A stretch of 64,000 nt of DNA from Anaerolineae bacterium (GCA_023954475.1 JAMLHW010000002.1:496001-560000); one strand, 5' to 3'. Numbered from the stretch's first letter, positions 18,837-26,896 are shown. Notes: a model not told the origin generated them from the letters alone. A program made the numbers and translations.

Positions 18837-19814
18837 ATGAACAAGAAAGTGCGAAATTTATTGGTATTGTGCGCAGTAGTACTGTTGGGGTTGGTCGGAA
18901 CGGTTTCGGCCGATGCTAGCACATCATCCTGGCGTGCCGTGTATTGGAACAACGACAGTCTGGCCGGTACACCGACCGTCGTCCGTATGGAAACCAGCCT
19001 CAACCATAATTGGGGCGTCGGGTCACCGGCACCCGACATACAGGCTGACTACTTCTCGGCACGCTGGACGACAACGGTCAATCTCCCTGCGGGAACCTAT
19101 AAATTCACCGCCACATCAGATGACGGCATGATGGTCCTGGTGGACGACAATCAAATCATCAATATGTGGTACGAGCACCCACCGCTGACTATCGTCGCCT
19201 ATGTCGATCTAGCAGCAGGCGAGCACAAAATTCAGGTCGACTACTTCGAGCTGACCGGCATTGCCGTGGCTCAGCTTAACTGGACACGCGTGGATGGCAG
19301 TGCGCCACCTCCCACAAACGATCTGACCGCAGTCGTGCAAAACGTCAGTGTCCTCAACGTGCGCCAGATTCCCGGTGATTTCAACTCCAAGATCGTCGGT
19401 CGCGTCGTCCGTGGCGAGACGGTCAACCTCACCGGCTGTCGCACGGCAGACGCAAAATACATCCAATTGCGCCTTGCTGACGGCGCTGTCGGCTGGGTCA
19501 ATCAAAACTATCTCAAGGCACCGTATTCGTTTAACCAATTGGCTGTTTGCGGCACCGGCGGCTCAGGACCTGATCAGCCGTTGACCGGCACGATCACCAA
19601 CGTGTCTGTCCTCAATGTGCGTGAAATTCCGGGCGATTTCAACTCGCGTATTGTCGGCCGCGTTGTGCGCGGCGAAACGGTTGGGCTGACCGGCTACCAA
19701 TCGGCCGATGGCAAATACGTCCAGCTACGCCTGCCCAACGGCGCAGTCGGCTGGGTCAACAAAGCCTACATCGATACCACGGCAAATATGTCGTCGTTTG
19801 CCGTTGCCCGCTAA
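18837..19814 (+). CDS. Secreted PA14-domain protein with two SH3b repeats (paralogue 2)
   Basis: About 325 residues, with a signal peptide (LLVLCAVVLLGLVGTVSA), a PA14-like domain (about 28-155) and two nearly identical SH3b repeats: VSVLNVRQIPGDFNSKIVGR and VSVLNVREIPGDFNSRIVGR, each ending in DGAVGWVN or NGAVGWVN. The PA14 part mirrors the upstream gene (YFSARWT, KFTATSDDG, VDYFELTGIAVAQLNW). A GGAG ribosome-binding site precedes the ATG at 18837. It is probably exported to the cell surface. The better-conserved SH3b pair here suggests recent internal duplication. A rho-independent terminator follows at 19841. Confidence 0.78.
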   Translation: MNKKVRNLLVLCAVVLLGLVGTVSADASTSSWRAVYWNNDSLAGTPTVVRMETSLNHNWGVGSPAPDIQADYFSARWTTTVNLPAGTYKFTATSDDGMMVLVDDNQIINMWYEHPPLTIVAYVDLAAGEHKIQVDYFELTGIAVAQLNWTRVDGSAPPPTNDLTAVVQNVSVLNVRQIPGDFNSKIVGRVVRGETVNLTGCRTADAKYIQLRLADGAVGWVNQNYLKAPYSFNQLAVCGTGGSGPDQPLTGTITNVSVLNVREIPGDFNSRIVGRVVRGETVGLTGYQSADGKYVQLRLPNGAVGWVNKAYIDTTANMSSFAVAR

Positions 19815-19840
19815 CATCACGTCATCACCCTCTCAGCTTA

Positions 19841-19872
19841 CCCCGGAAACCGCCTGGTTCCGGGGTTTTTTT
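19841..19872 (+). terminator. Rho-independent terminator after the PA14-SH3 gene pair
   Basis: CCCCGGAAACC pairs with GGTTCCGGGG (one bulged A) around GCCT and is followed by seven T residues. It lies 27 bp after the stop of the second PA14 gene. Confidence 0.85.
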
Positions 19873-19965
19873 GGCGTTTTTCGCCGTCAGCAGTATCATT
19901 TATAACGCACTGCGACATAAAATCGATGCAGTCTGCTATGACTGCTCACACTCACAGGATGACAC

Positions 19966-21117
19966 ATGCTCACAATGGCTCAGACCGTAAACGACTTGCA
20001 CCGCATTACCACATCCCAACTCGACACACCGCCGCGCCTGCTACTCGGACCCGGCCCATCCAACGCCCATCCGCGCGTGCTGCAGGCGATGAGCAACCGC
20101 CAGGTCGGCCATCTCGACCCGGCTTTTATTGCGCTGATGAATGAAGTGCAGGAACTGCTGCGCTACGCCTGGCAGACTGACAACAAACTGACAATTCCGG
20201 TCAGCGGCACGGGCAGCGCGGCGATGGAAGCGGCTGTCGCCAACAGCGTCGAGCCGGGCGATACGATCGTGATCGGCGTCAACGGCTACTTCGGCGAGCG
20301 GCTGTGCGATATGGCCGGGCGCTACGGTGGCAACGTCGTGCGGCTGGAAAAAGCGTGGGGCGACGTCTTTACGATCGACGAATTGCGCAGCGCCGTCAGC
20401 CAACACCGCCCGGCCGTGCTGGCGCTGGTGCATGCCGAAACGTCGACCGGCGCGCGACAACCGTTGGAAGGGGTCAGCGACCTGTGCCGCGAGTTCGACT
20501 GCCTGCTGCTGGTGGACACGGTGACGAGTCTGGGTGGTGTCCCGCTATTTGTCGACGCCTGGGGCATCGACATCGCTTACAGCGGCAGTCAGAAAGCGCT
20601 CAGTTGTCCACCGGGCATCGCGCCGCTGACCTTTGGGCCGCGTGCCGTCGACAAGCTGAATAATCGCGCCAGCGGCGTGCCTAACTGGTATCTCGACCTG
20701 ACGATGGTCAGCAAATATTGGGGCAGCGAGCGCACCTATCACCACACTGCGCCGATCAACATGAATTACGGTTTACGTGAAGCGCTGCGACTCGTGGCTG
20801 AAGAAGGGTTGGAGGCACGTTGGGCGCGACATCGAAATTCGGCCGAAATGCTCTGGGATGGCCTCGCCGATATTGGCCTGACATGCCACGTGCCGCTGGA
20901 GACACGCCTGCCGACGCTGACCACCGTGCGCATTCCGGAAGGCGTGGACGGCAAAGCGGTGGCACGCACACTGCTCACCGATTACAACATTGAAATCGCC
21001 GCCGGTCTCGGCCAACTGGGCGGCAAAGTGTGGCGGGTTGGTCTGATGGGCTTCAACAGCCGCCCGGAAAATGTCATCACCCTGTTGGGCGCATTGGAAC
21101 GCGTACTGAATGGCTAA
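19966..21117 (+). CDS. Alanine-glyoxylate / serine-pyruvate class V aminotransferase
   Basis: A 383-residue PLP enzyme of the AGXT/SgaA group. The N-terminal block RLLLGPGPSNAHPRVLQAM and the PLP-lysine segment AYSGSQKALSCPPGIAPL are typical, as is the C-terminal VWRVGLMGFNSRPENV. Such enzymes move amino groups between alanine or serine and glyoxylate or hydroxypyruvate; the serine-glyoxylate route yields hydroxypyruvate and then glycerate. A link to the glycerate kinase at 48640 is possible but distant. An AGGA sequence is well placed for the ATG at 19966. The TCGGCCGA motif appears once within it (near 20837). Confidence 0.92.
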   Translation: MLTMAQTVNDLHRITTSQLDTPPRLLLGPGPSNAHPRVLQAMSNRQVGHLDPAFIALMNEVQELLRYAWQTDNKLTIPVSGTGSAAMEAAVANSVEPGDTIVIGVNGYFGERLCDMAGRYGGNVVRLEKAWGDVFTIDELRSAVSQHRPAVLALVHAETSTGARQPLEGVSDLCREFDCLLLVDTVTSLGGVPLFVDAWGIDIAYSGSQKALSCPPGIAPLTFGPRAVDKLNNRASGVPNWYLDLTMVSKYWGSERTYHHTAPINMNYGLREALRLVAEEGLEARWARHRNSAEMLWDGLADIGLTCHVPLETRLPTLTTVRIPEGVDGKAVARTLLTDYNIEIAAGLGQLGGKVWRVGLMGFNSRPENVITLLGALERVLNG

Positions 21118-21288
21118 TCGGCGCCGGCGCGATTGCGAAACGGCCTGGATAGTAGCCGGCAATGATGGTGAGTTAATCCTGCCGGCAGCGCCAGGCATTG
21201 GCAAAGAGTCAGGCATTGGCTCGCGTTAACACCCAGATAGCCGGCGTGCGTGAATACCGACTACTCGCCGTATTTGGTTGATACTCTG

Positions 21289-21603
21289 TCAAGCGGCTAT
21301 CAATGGCCTGATTTGGGACATTTCACTTTGAATAGATTGTGCAGCATCCCACAAATCCACTGCTAGCTGTGCGTTGAGCCAAAATTCAGGTGAGTTGCCA
21401 AACAAACGTCCCAGCCGCAACGCCATCTCCGGACTCACCCGACGACGTTCACGCAATAATTCATTGACGGACTGCCGTGAGACGCCAATTGCTTTGGCGA
21501 GTGTACTGGCTGTCAAACCAAAATCCGGTAGAAAATCTTCGCGCAACATCTCACCTGGGTGAGTAGGTCGACGTTTCATTGGTATGTTGTTAGAAATCGT
21601 CAT
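21289..21603 (-). CDS. higA: HigA-family antitoxin (XRE helix-turn-helix)
   Basis: A 104-residue DNA-binding antitoxin. The segment RRPTHPGEMLREDFLPDFGL followed by STLAKAIGVSRQSVNELLRERR is the HigA/VapI helix-turn-helix. The order is toxin first then antitoxin, as is usual for higBA. The start has GAGG 7 bp upstream and lies 9 bp after the toxin stop. It would neutralise HigB and repress the pair through the dyads at 21900-21926. Confidence 0.9.
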   Translation of the reverse strand: MTISNNIPMKRRPTHPGEMLREDFLPDFGLTASTLAKAIGVSRQSVNELLRERRRVSPEMALRLGRLFGNSPEFWLNAQLAVDLWDAAQSIQSEMSQIRPLIAA

Positions 21604-21612
21604 ATTAAGCCT

Positions 21613-21894
21613 CTAGTGATAGTCACATACTTCAACGTCATAAGCATCGCCATCATCAAACCGAAAGCAGATGCGCCACTGATCATTAATCGAGATCGAG
21701 TATTGACCTTTTCGATCTCCTTTGAGCTCATGAAGTCGATTCCCGGGCGGTACTTTGAGGTCATCGAGTTTGGTCGCCAGATTAACGTACTCGAGTTTTC
21801 GGGCGGCTCGTTTTGCCACGTCTGGTGGGAATCGCTTTGCTCTTCCTGTGGTGTACAGATCTCGAGTTTGCCGATCTGCAAACGTTTTTATCAT
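21613..21894 (-). CDS. higB: HigB/RelE-family mRNA interferase toxin
   Basis: A 93-residue RelE-superfamily toxin. The segments RKLEYVNLATKLDDLKVPPGN and WRICFRFDDGDAYDVEVCDYH are characteristic of HigB, which cleaves mRNA at the ribosome. The Arg and C-terminal Asp/His positions of the group are present and the length is standard, so it appears intact. It precedes higA in one unit, next to the mobile region at 23-27 kb, a common setting for toxin-antitoxin pairs. Confidence 0.9.
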   Translation of the reverse strand: MIKTFADRQTRDLYTTGRAKRFPPDVAKRAARKLEYVNLATKLDDLKVPPGNRLHELKGDRKGQYSISINDQWRICFRFDDGDAYDVEVCDYH

Positions 21895-21899
21895 GCAAC

Positions 21900-21926
21900 C
21901 AAGTGTAATCTGTCACGTGACACTTG
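21900..21926 (-). promoter_or_regulatory. Candidate higBA operator
   Basis: Directly upstream of higB, CAAGTGT and ACACTTG form a 7-bp inverted repeat enclosing a perfect 12-bp palindrome TGTCACGTGACA (21911-21922). An overlapping dyad TGACA-CT-TGTCA follows. This nesting is typical of toxin-antitoxin autoregulatory sites. Confidence 0.6.
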
Positions 21927-22079
21927 TCAACGAGAGAACAGGTATCCTTTATTTAACGGAAGCCGCATAACGGCCAGGAAAAGCGATTTTCGCGGGAGGG
22001 CAAGAAAACTGTCCCTTGTGTTCAGCCCTTCTGCGAACTACCCACTCGCCTCATTTTTCACGCGCGTGTGGCAGCAAAC

Positions 22080-23105
22080 TCAATCGTCCAGACTTTCCGC
22101 GAATTGAAGTGCATCCTGCATCAGCCCCGGCACATCGCGGTCTATTGGCAGCCGGGCACCGTGACATTTGACCACTTCACCGGCAACGAAATTGCCGACG
22201 GCGAGTGCCTGGCGTACCGCGAGCCCCTGCATGCTCGCCGCGAGGAATGCCGCCAGAAAACTATCGCCTGCTCCCGTAGAATCTACCGCCTCAATTGGCT
22301 GTGTCGGTAGTAAAAACTCGTCAGCGCCGAATCGGGCAAAGGCACCATCGGCGTCCAACGTCACAGCCGCATCAATGGCAGTTTTGGCGAGTTCGATTCT
22401 CACTTGGTCAAGGGGAGCCTCCGGTCGGAGGCCGACGAGCACGGCGGCCTGCGCCAGGTTGCCTGCCACCATCTGGGCTTTTGGCCCAAACGTATGGAAG
22501 AAAGCGCGGTAGCTATCGACGATTTTGGTGCCGGCAAGCGTAAGCACAAACGGTACACCTCTCTCCTCTGCTGCTTGTATACAAAACAACAGCGCCGCTT
22601 CAGATTCCGGGCCAAAATCGAGCGCACTGCCGTCAAGCAACACTAGCTGTGCGCTTTTAATCGCTTCGCTGTCGATCCGGGCCGGACTCAACAGGGCGTT
22701 TGCGCCATGCGTCAAGATGATTGTCCGTGTCGCAGCAGCGCTGTACAGATAGAAGTCATACCCCGTAACGGCTCCACGTTCGAGTTCGGAGAGAAACGCA
22801 ATTGCGGCTTGCTCGAAATTGGAGACAAATAATCGGCCGAAACGGTCATCGCCACCAACACCCATGAAACCGCAGTTGACGCCGACACGTGCTAAAAGGT
22901 CCGTGGTGTTGGCGACGGAACCGCCGCTGCGAGGTTCGGGAAGAGTGCCGCGACTGCTTTCAAGCGCAAGGCGGAGCGCCGCCATGCGTTCCACAGAGAC
23001 CTCCGCATAATCACCCGGCGTAAAACCGAGTTCGCAGATTTCCGCGTCACCGGCAGCGAGATTGATACCGCCGGTAACAGCACCAAGGGCGACGACTGAC
23101 GTCAT
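22080..23105 (-). CDS. PfkB-family sugar kinase
   Basis: About 341 residues of the ribokinase/PfkB family. The C-terminal signature DSTGAGDSFLAAFL contains the catalytic Asp, and the N-terminal half has the GGSVANTTDLLARVG and GVGGDDRFGRLF blocks typical of adenosine- or fructose-kinase-like members. The substrate (a sugar or nucleoside) is not clear. I chose the ATG at 23103-23105, with AGG about 8 bp upstream. The gene begins 28 bp after an attC-like site, so it could have been captured downstream of a cassette; but it carries one copy of the genome-wide TCGGCCGA motif (22832) and fits the host composition better than the next gene. Confidence 0.88.
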   Translation of the reverse strand: MTSVVALGAVTGGINLAAGDAEICELGFTPGDYAEVSVERMAALRLALESSRGTLPEPRSGGSVANTTDLLARVGVNCGFMGVGGDDRFGRLFVSNFEQAAIAFLSELERGAVTGYDFYLYSAAATRTIILTHGANALLSPARIDSEAIKSAQLVLLDGSALDFGPESEAALLFCIQAAEERGVPFVLTLAGTKIVDSYRAFFHTFGPKAQMVAGNLAQAAVLVGLRPEAPLDQVRIELAKTAIDAAVTLDADGAFARFGADEFLLPTQPIEAVDSTGAGDSFLAAFLAASMQGLAVRQALAVGNFVAGEVVKCHGARLPIDRDVPGLMQDALQFAESLDD

Positions 23106-23133
23106 GCAAAACCTGCATCTACATTCATCTAGC

Positions 23134-23245
23134 ACCCAACGCCACCATCAGCCGCGCTGGCGCGGGTCACCAAAACCTTTGCTAATCCCAAAATAGGTAG
23201 CCGTCCGAGGCATCGCGCCAGCGTCGGCTGGATGGGTTGTTAGGT
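23134..23245 (-). other. attC-like recombination site 1 (integron cassette end)
   Basis: ACCCAAC (23134-23140, fits RYYYAAC) and GTTAGGT (23239-23245, fits GTTRRRY) bound a 112-bp site. The arms inside pair as CAGCCG-CGCTGGCGC (23149-23163) with GCGCCAGCG-T-CGGCTG (23215-23230), leaving a single extrahelical T at 23224. Core sites plus a stem with an unpaired base are the hallmarks of attC. The lipoprotein gene stop lies 5 bp away, as in a gene cassette. Confidence 0.75.
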
Positions 23246-23250
23246 GCTTT

Positions 23251-24243
23251 TTAGTTGTTTCTGCTTTCTTGCAAGATGTAATTGCCATCTTGTAACGTAT
23301 ATATCCGAACTTCCTCAAATTGACTTATTTCATGCTCTATATACTTTGTTCCGACGCTTACGATTTTGAGATCGTAGAAGTCAAGCTGTTCGCCAGGGAT
23401 GAATTCCAACGTGGATGTATAAGACCAAGAATTCCTGACAACTTCTGCCTCAGCAGTAAGTATGGAGTTCAAGAAACTTAACTTGCCGTTTAGATAAGCA
23501 ATCACAAAGGTACTCCCTGCTGAGTTGCCCGTGCTTGTATAGGTAGAGCGAAAAACCACGCCATATTGATCGGGCCCAATCTGCATCAACTGACCTTTAG
23601 GAGCACGGCCAAAGGAACCCGTTTCCACAATTTGATCGTTTCTTGTTTCTTCTAACCAAGTACCATCTCTTTTTGTAAATATTACTCCCCCAATCTTGGC
23701 GCCGCACGGATGACAATTTGTTAAGTAAATTCCCTCCGTCAAAAGAATAAATTTAGTCAAGCCATCTTGTTCAAAAAATCCACTAACTAAAGGCTTTATA
23801 GTTGTATACTGTAGGTCTGCTGGGCCAATAGATTTGACGTATACTTCTTGCTTCGCCAAATTGATGCATCCAGAATCCCCATAAAGCCATTGTAGAGCCA
23901 AATTAATACTCATTTCCTCCGTCAGTGATGCACCTGATGGCTTTGTAACTAAAACACAATCAGGTGTAGGAATTTCAGCAACACGGGGAGGAGAGGTAGC
24001 GGGAATAGGGCCTGGATACGGTGGAGAAGCAGTTGGCAAAGTTTCAATTTGAGATGGGTAGGCGATCTGCGTGAGTGGAGTGGCGGAAATTGATGAGGTT
24101 TCCATCGGTTCTTTAATGATTGGCTCCGTCAGATTGTCTATCGTTTGAGGTGGTTCGGTGCTTGTTGTACATCCAACGAGAGATATCCAACACATGCCAG
24201 TTAAAAACAACAACACGATACCTTTCAAAAAATTGGTCTGCAT
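23251..24243 (-). CDS. Lipoprotein of unknown function in an integron-like gene cassette
   Basis: A 330-residue predicted lipoprotein with a signal (GIVLLFLTGMCWISLVGC; lipobox LVGC, Cys near 25), then a Thr/Pro/Ser-rich linker to about residue 95 and a mostly beta C-terminal domain. I recognise no family. Base composition is clearly more AT-rich than the neighbours and the gene lacks the TCGGCCGA motif. The ATG lies 15 bp after attC-like site 2 and the stop lies 5 bp before attC-like site 1, exactly the layout of a mobile gene cassette with a single ORF. The protein probably acts on the outer face of the membrane. Origin by lateral transfer is inferred from composition and flanking sites. 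Confidence 0.7.
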   Translation of the reverse strand: MQTNFLKGIVLLFLTGMCWISLVGCTTSTEPPQTIDNLTEPIIKEPMETSSISATPLTQIAYPSQIETLPTASPPYPGPIPATSPPRVAEIPTPDCVLVTKPSGASLTEEMSINLALQWLYGDSGCINLAKQEVYVKSIGPADLQYTTIKPLVSGFFEQDGLTKFILLTEGIYLTNCHPCGAKIGGVIFTKRDGTWLEETRNDQIVETGSFGRAPKGQLMQIGPDQYGVVFRSTYTSTGNSAGSTFVIAYLNGKLSFLNSILTAEAEVVRNSWSYTSTLEFIPGEQLDFYDLKIVSVGTKYIEHEISQFEEVRIYTLQDGNYILQESRNN

Positions 24244-24257
24244 GTTAGCAATTCTGC

Positions 24258-24321
24258 ACCTAACGGAAAAGGATTGATGCGGCGCGAAGTCTTCGGAGCC
24301 GCCGCATAATCATTGTTGAAC
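24258..24321 (-). other. attC-like recombination site 2 (integron cassette start)
   Basis: ACCTAAC (24258-24264) and GTTGAAC (24315-24321) fit RYYYAAC and GTTRRRY. The arms GATT-G-ATGCGGCG (24272-24284) and CGCCGCATAATC pair fully except for one extrahelical G at 24276, around a short loop with a GAAGTCTTC inner dyad. At about 64 bp it is a compact attC. The last four bases, GAAC, abut the IS91-like element, and GAAC is the classic IS91 target tetranucleotide. Confidence 0.75.
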
Positions 24322-24556
24322 TGAGCCGTTGAAGGGTGAGCTATAGGGAAAAAGGTCTCTGGAAATCTGAAAAGTCGAACCCACCGCAATCAACTAGCGT
24401 ATTCATTGTAACGGGACAAGTGATAAAAACGCAAGCATTTGTGCGTGTGATTGGTTGGGTGAACAGGTGCATGGGAGAGTGAGAACAGCGAGTAGGCAAA
24501 CAAAGAGCGCGGAAACGGTAGGTCGCAACCGCAGGGCAAGCGCGTCAAAGCAAACG

Positions 24557-25636
24557 CTATGGTGGACAGCGAGAGCGGGGACGCAACGTTTGAACGAGGC
24601 GCAGTGGTTGCTGGCAGTTGGCACACAGGGGTCGATACGAAGCGCTGGCCGTTGTCGGATGGTCAGTTTCGCTGGTTGGGGTCTTCGGTGAGAGCTGCTG
24701 CCGACAAAGAGCCAGTTGAGACCGTTTGCATGGAGCGAAGAGGCCATAGTAACGGACTTTGACAAACCCTTTTGGCAAGACATGCTGCAAAAACCGCCGC
24801 AGAAACTCGAGCACGTCCAAAGTGCAGGAACGCCACTGCCCGGTGTCCGACTTGCGAAAGCGGAAAGTGACTTTGCCATTCTCGAACTTGACGATGCGAC
24901 GATTAGAAAGGGCAACACGGAAAATGTAGGGGGCAAGGTATTTGAGCGCAGCTTGCCCTTGCCCAACTGGTTGCGAATGGACAACCCAATCGCCGCGCCA
25001 AACGGAGGATGGCACAGAGGAGAACAGCGGTGTCTGGCGCAGGGCATCACGAAATTTGGCGCGGAACAGCTTCGACAGTGCTTTGACAGGCACAAAGAAG
25101 TTGTGCGTAGTGGCCCGCCACTGCGCGTTGTCACTCAAACCACCACCAGGAACGAGAAAATGCACGTGCGGATGGTAGGACAAGTTACGCCCCCAAGTGT
25201 GCAGCACACCCACCATCCCTATCTGCCCACCAATAAAACGGTCATCTTGCGCTAACTGCTGTGTCGCTTGGGCTGCACAGCGGAACAGCAAGTTGTAGAT
25301 CAGTCGCTGGTTTGCTCTGGCAACGGGGCGCAGCGGCTCAGGTAACGTGAAGGTGAGCATGAAGTAGTGGGTTGGCAGGAGACGCACCTGCTGCTTCTGG
25401 AGCCACTGTTCACCCGTCTGGAATTGGCATTGTGGACAGTGGCGATTGCGGCAGGAATGATATTGGTAGTGCGTAGTGTCGCACGACTGACAATGGTAGA
25501 CACGCCCTCCCAAAGCTGCCGTGCGACACTGTTCAATCGCGCTCAATGCTTGACGATGGCTTGACAGAAGTTGGGGTGCAAATTGGCTACGATAGGCGCG
25601 GCCCGCCTGCGCAACAATGCTGGCCAGCGTTACCAT
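24557..25636 (-). CDS. IS91-family HUH transposase
   Basis: A 359-residue rolling-circle transposase. The N-terminal zinc-binding segment is CQSCDTTHYQYHSCRNRHCPQCQ-like (three CxxC-type pairs, about residues 48-72). The HUH nuclease motif is HPHVHFLVPGGGL (about 173-185), and the region LKYLAPYIFRVALSNRRI (about 253-270) holds the catalytic tyrosine. These nick DNA at oriIS and attach covalently to it. The start overlaps the recombinase stop by 7 bp, indicating coupled translation. The C-terminal tail with CANCQQPLRL is typical. The gene appears intact. Confidence 0.93.
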   Translation of the reverse strand: MVTLASIVAQAGRAYRSQFAPQLLSSHRQALSAIEQCRTAALGGRVYHCQSCDTTHYQYHSCRNRHCPQCQFQTGEQWLQKQQVRLLPTHYFMLTFTLPEPLRPVARANQRLIYNLLFRCAAQATQQLAQDDRFIGGQIGMVGVLHTWGRNLSYHPHVHFLVPGGGLSDNAQWRATTHNFFVPVKALSKLFRAKFRDALRQTPLFSSVPSSVWRGDWVVHSQPVGQGQAALKYLAPYIFRVALSNRRIVKFENGKVTFRFRKSDTGQWRSCTLDVLEFLRRFLQHVLPKGFVKVRYYGLFAPCKRSQLALCRQQLSPKTPTSETDHPTTASASYRPLCANCQQPLRLVQTLRPRSRCPP

Positions 25637-26526
25637 GGCACAGACTCCTGAGGAATTTCTAGCTCTCCCATCAGTCGGTTGATGACGGCGGCGGCACGTG
25701 TCTCTCCGTCGCTAGTTAGATGGGTATAGATCGCCGTCGTCCGCAACGAGTTGTGTCCAAGATAGGTTTGAATTTGGCGCAAGTTGACACCCGCTTCCAG
25801 CAAGTGGGTTGCGTATGAATGACGCAAGGTGTGTACCGAAACAGCTTTTCGAATCCCTTGAGCAGCCACCGCTTGCTTGAGTGCTGTCCGCATCCCGCGT
25901 TCATTCATCGGCTTTGTCGCATCCATACCTGGTCGCTCACCTCGGCGGCGACGGCCTGGAAATAGCCACTTGGGATGCCGATGGGTTGCCCAATAGTGGC
26001 GCAATAGCTGGCACGTCCCCTCTGGCAAGGGAACATAACGGTCTTTGCCTCCTTTCCCTTTCTGAATGTGCAGCAGCATCCGTGCGCTGTCGATCTGGCT
26101 CACTTGCAAGCTCAATCCTTCACTCAGCCGCAGCCCACAACTGTAAATCGTCGTCAAACACGTTCGATAATCTAGTCGATGGATTCCTCCCAACACAGCT
26201 TTGACTTCGGCTCGGCTCAAGATGACGGGGAGTTTCTTCGACTTCTCTGGTCGGATTAAGTCGAAGATGCGCCATTCCCGTTCGAGCGTCTGCTCATAGA
26301 AGAACTTGATGCCACACAGCGCAATCGTCACGCTGCCTCGTGCCGCCTTTTTCTCGTTTTTCAAGTACAGGAAATAGCGGCGAATATCCTCCTCATTGAG
26401 TTGGTCTGGCGACCGACCATGATACTCTGCGAGTTGCCGCACCGCTCTCACGTATGCTTCTTGTGTCTTTGGGGAAAGTCCGCGTAATTGCAAGTCTTCC
26501 TGCATTTTCTGGCGTAAGATTGTCAT
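25630..26526 (-). CDS. Tyrosine recombinase associated with the IS91-like element
   Basis: A 298-residue phage-integrase-family recombinase. Residues about 3-95 form the SAM-like core-binding domain (LRGLSPKTQEAYVRAVRQLA). The catalytic domain shows the first Arg in YSCGLRLSEGLSL, HTLRHSYATHLLEAG (His-x-x-Arg) and the nucleophile Tyr in TTAIYTHL. It lacks the extra helix region expected of an integron integrase IntI between the Lys and HxxR motifs, so I do not call it IntI despite the attC sites nearby. Such recombinases are often paired with IS91-type transposases; its exact job in their movement is not settled. Confidence 0.88.
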   Translation of the reverse strand: MTILRQKMQEDLQLRGLSPKTQEAYVRAVRQLAEYHGRSPDQLNEEDIRRYFLYLKNEKKAARGSVTIALCGIKFFYEQTLEREWRIFDLIRPEKSKKLPVILSRAEVKAVLGGIHRLDYRTCLTTIYSCGLRLSEGLSLQVSQIDSARMLLHIQKGKGGKDRYVPLPEGTCQLLRHYWATHRHPKWLFPGRRRRGERPGMDATKPMNERGMRTALKQAVAAQGIRKAVSVHTLRHSYATHLLEAGVNLRQIQTYLGHNSLRTTAIYTHLTSDGETRAAAVINRLMGELEIPQESVPW

Positions 26527-26896
26527 GAGTCTATCTCCATTCGTTACTGCTTGTTAACGGTTGCTATGGAGATAGTACTCTTTTCTCTACCATCTATTCG
26601 ATTTTGTTTCTCACGGACTTCTTGACTGGCAGCCTGCGCGCAGCGCTTAGTTCAACTAGTTATTCACCTGCATGCATTGCAGGGTAATCCGCTCCTATCG
26701 CATTTATCCCGCAAAATCTGCAGCATAAACCCGCAAATCCCGGAAAATAGCTGCATAAAGTGCAGGGTAACACGCACACCGTGTGTTTATGCTGCACTGC
26801 ATGCAGGATAAACCGTCTAAACTGAGCAAAAACCGACACCCACATTTTACGCTTTCGAGTGCACCTGTCAAGGGACATTTGGCGTGTCGCAACCGC
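26527..26896. other. Gene-free, dyad-rich stretch right of the IS91-like element
   Basis: No gene is visible in these 370 bp. The left part is presumably the right end of the mobile element. The stretch holds an attC-core-like half site GTTCAAC (26651-26657) and the repeat cluster described at 26678-26814. It ends just before the stop of the flippase gene. Confidence 0.5.
26678..26814. repeat. Cluster of short direct and inverted repeats of type TGCAGNNTAA
   Basis: Copies read TGCAGGGTAATCC (26678), TGCAGCATAAACC (26719), TGCAGGGTAACAC (26761) and TGCAGGATAAACC (26802), with inverted relatives ATTTATCCCGC (about 26702) and GTTTATGCTGCA (26784-26795). The pair at 26761 and 26784 forms a large imperfect hairpin centred on CACAC-C-GTGTG. 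The pattern resembles a protein-binding array or folded DNA/RNA; I cannot assign a function. Confidence 0.55.

Larger units (their letters stand above)
24322..26640 (-). mobile_element. IS91-like element with tyrosine recombinase and HUH transposase
   Basis: The element carries two overlapping leftward genes: a tyrosine recombinase (25630-26526) and an IS91-type HUH transposase (24557-25636). The left edge is set at 24322 because IS91 elements insert next to GAAC with the transposase 3' end (oriIS) facing it; GAAC is at 24318-24321. The right edge near 26640 is an estimate; no terminal inverted repeats are expected for this group. About 235 bp of non-coding sequence lies between the transposase stop and the left edge. 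The TCGGCCGA motif is absent throughout. Confidence 0.7.

Noticed and set aside
25630-26526. Tyrosine recombinase as an integron integrase (IntI), given attC-like sites nearby
   Set aside because: It lacks the extra IntI-specific segment before the HxxR motif and is translationally coupled to the IS91-type transposase, so it belongs to that element.
26651-26657. A third complete attC site at the right side of the IS91-like element
   Set aside because: Only one core (GTTCAAC) is present; no partner GTTRRRY core with paired arms is found within about 170 bp.
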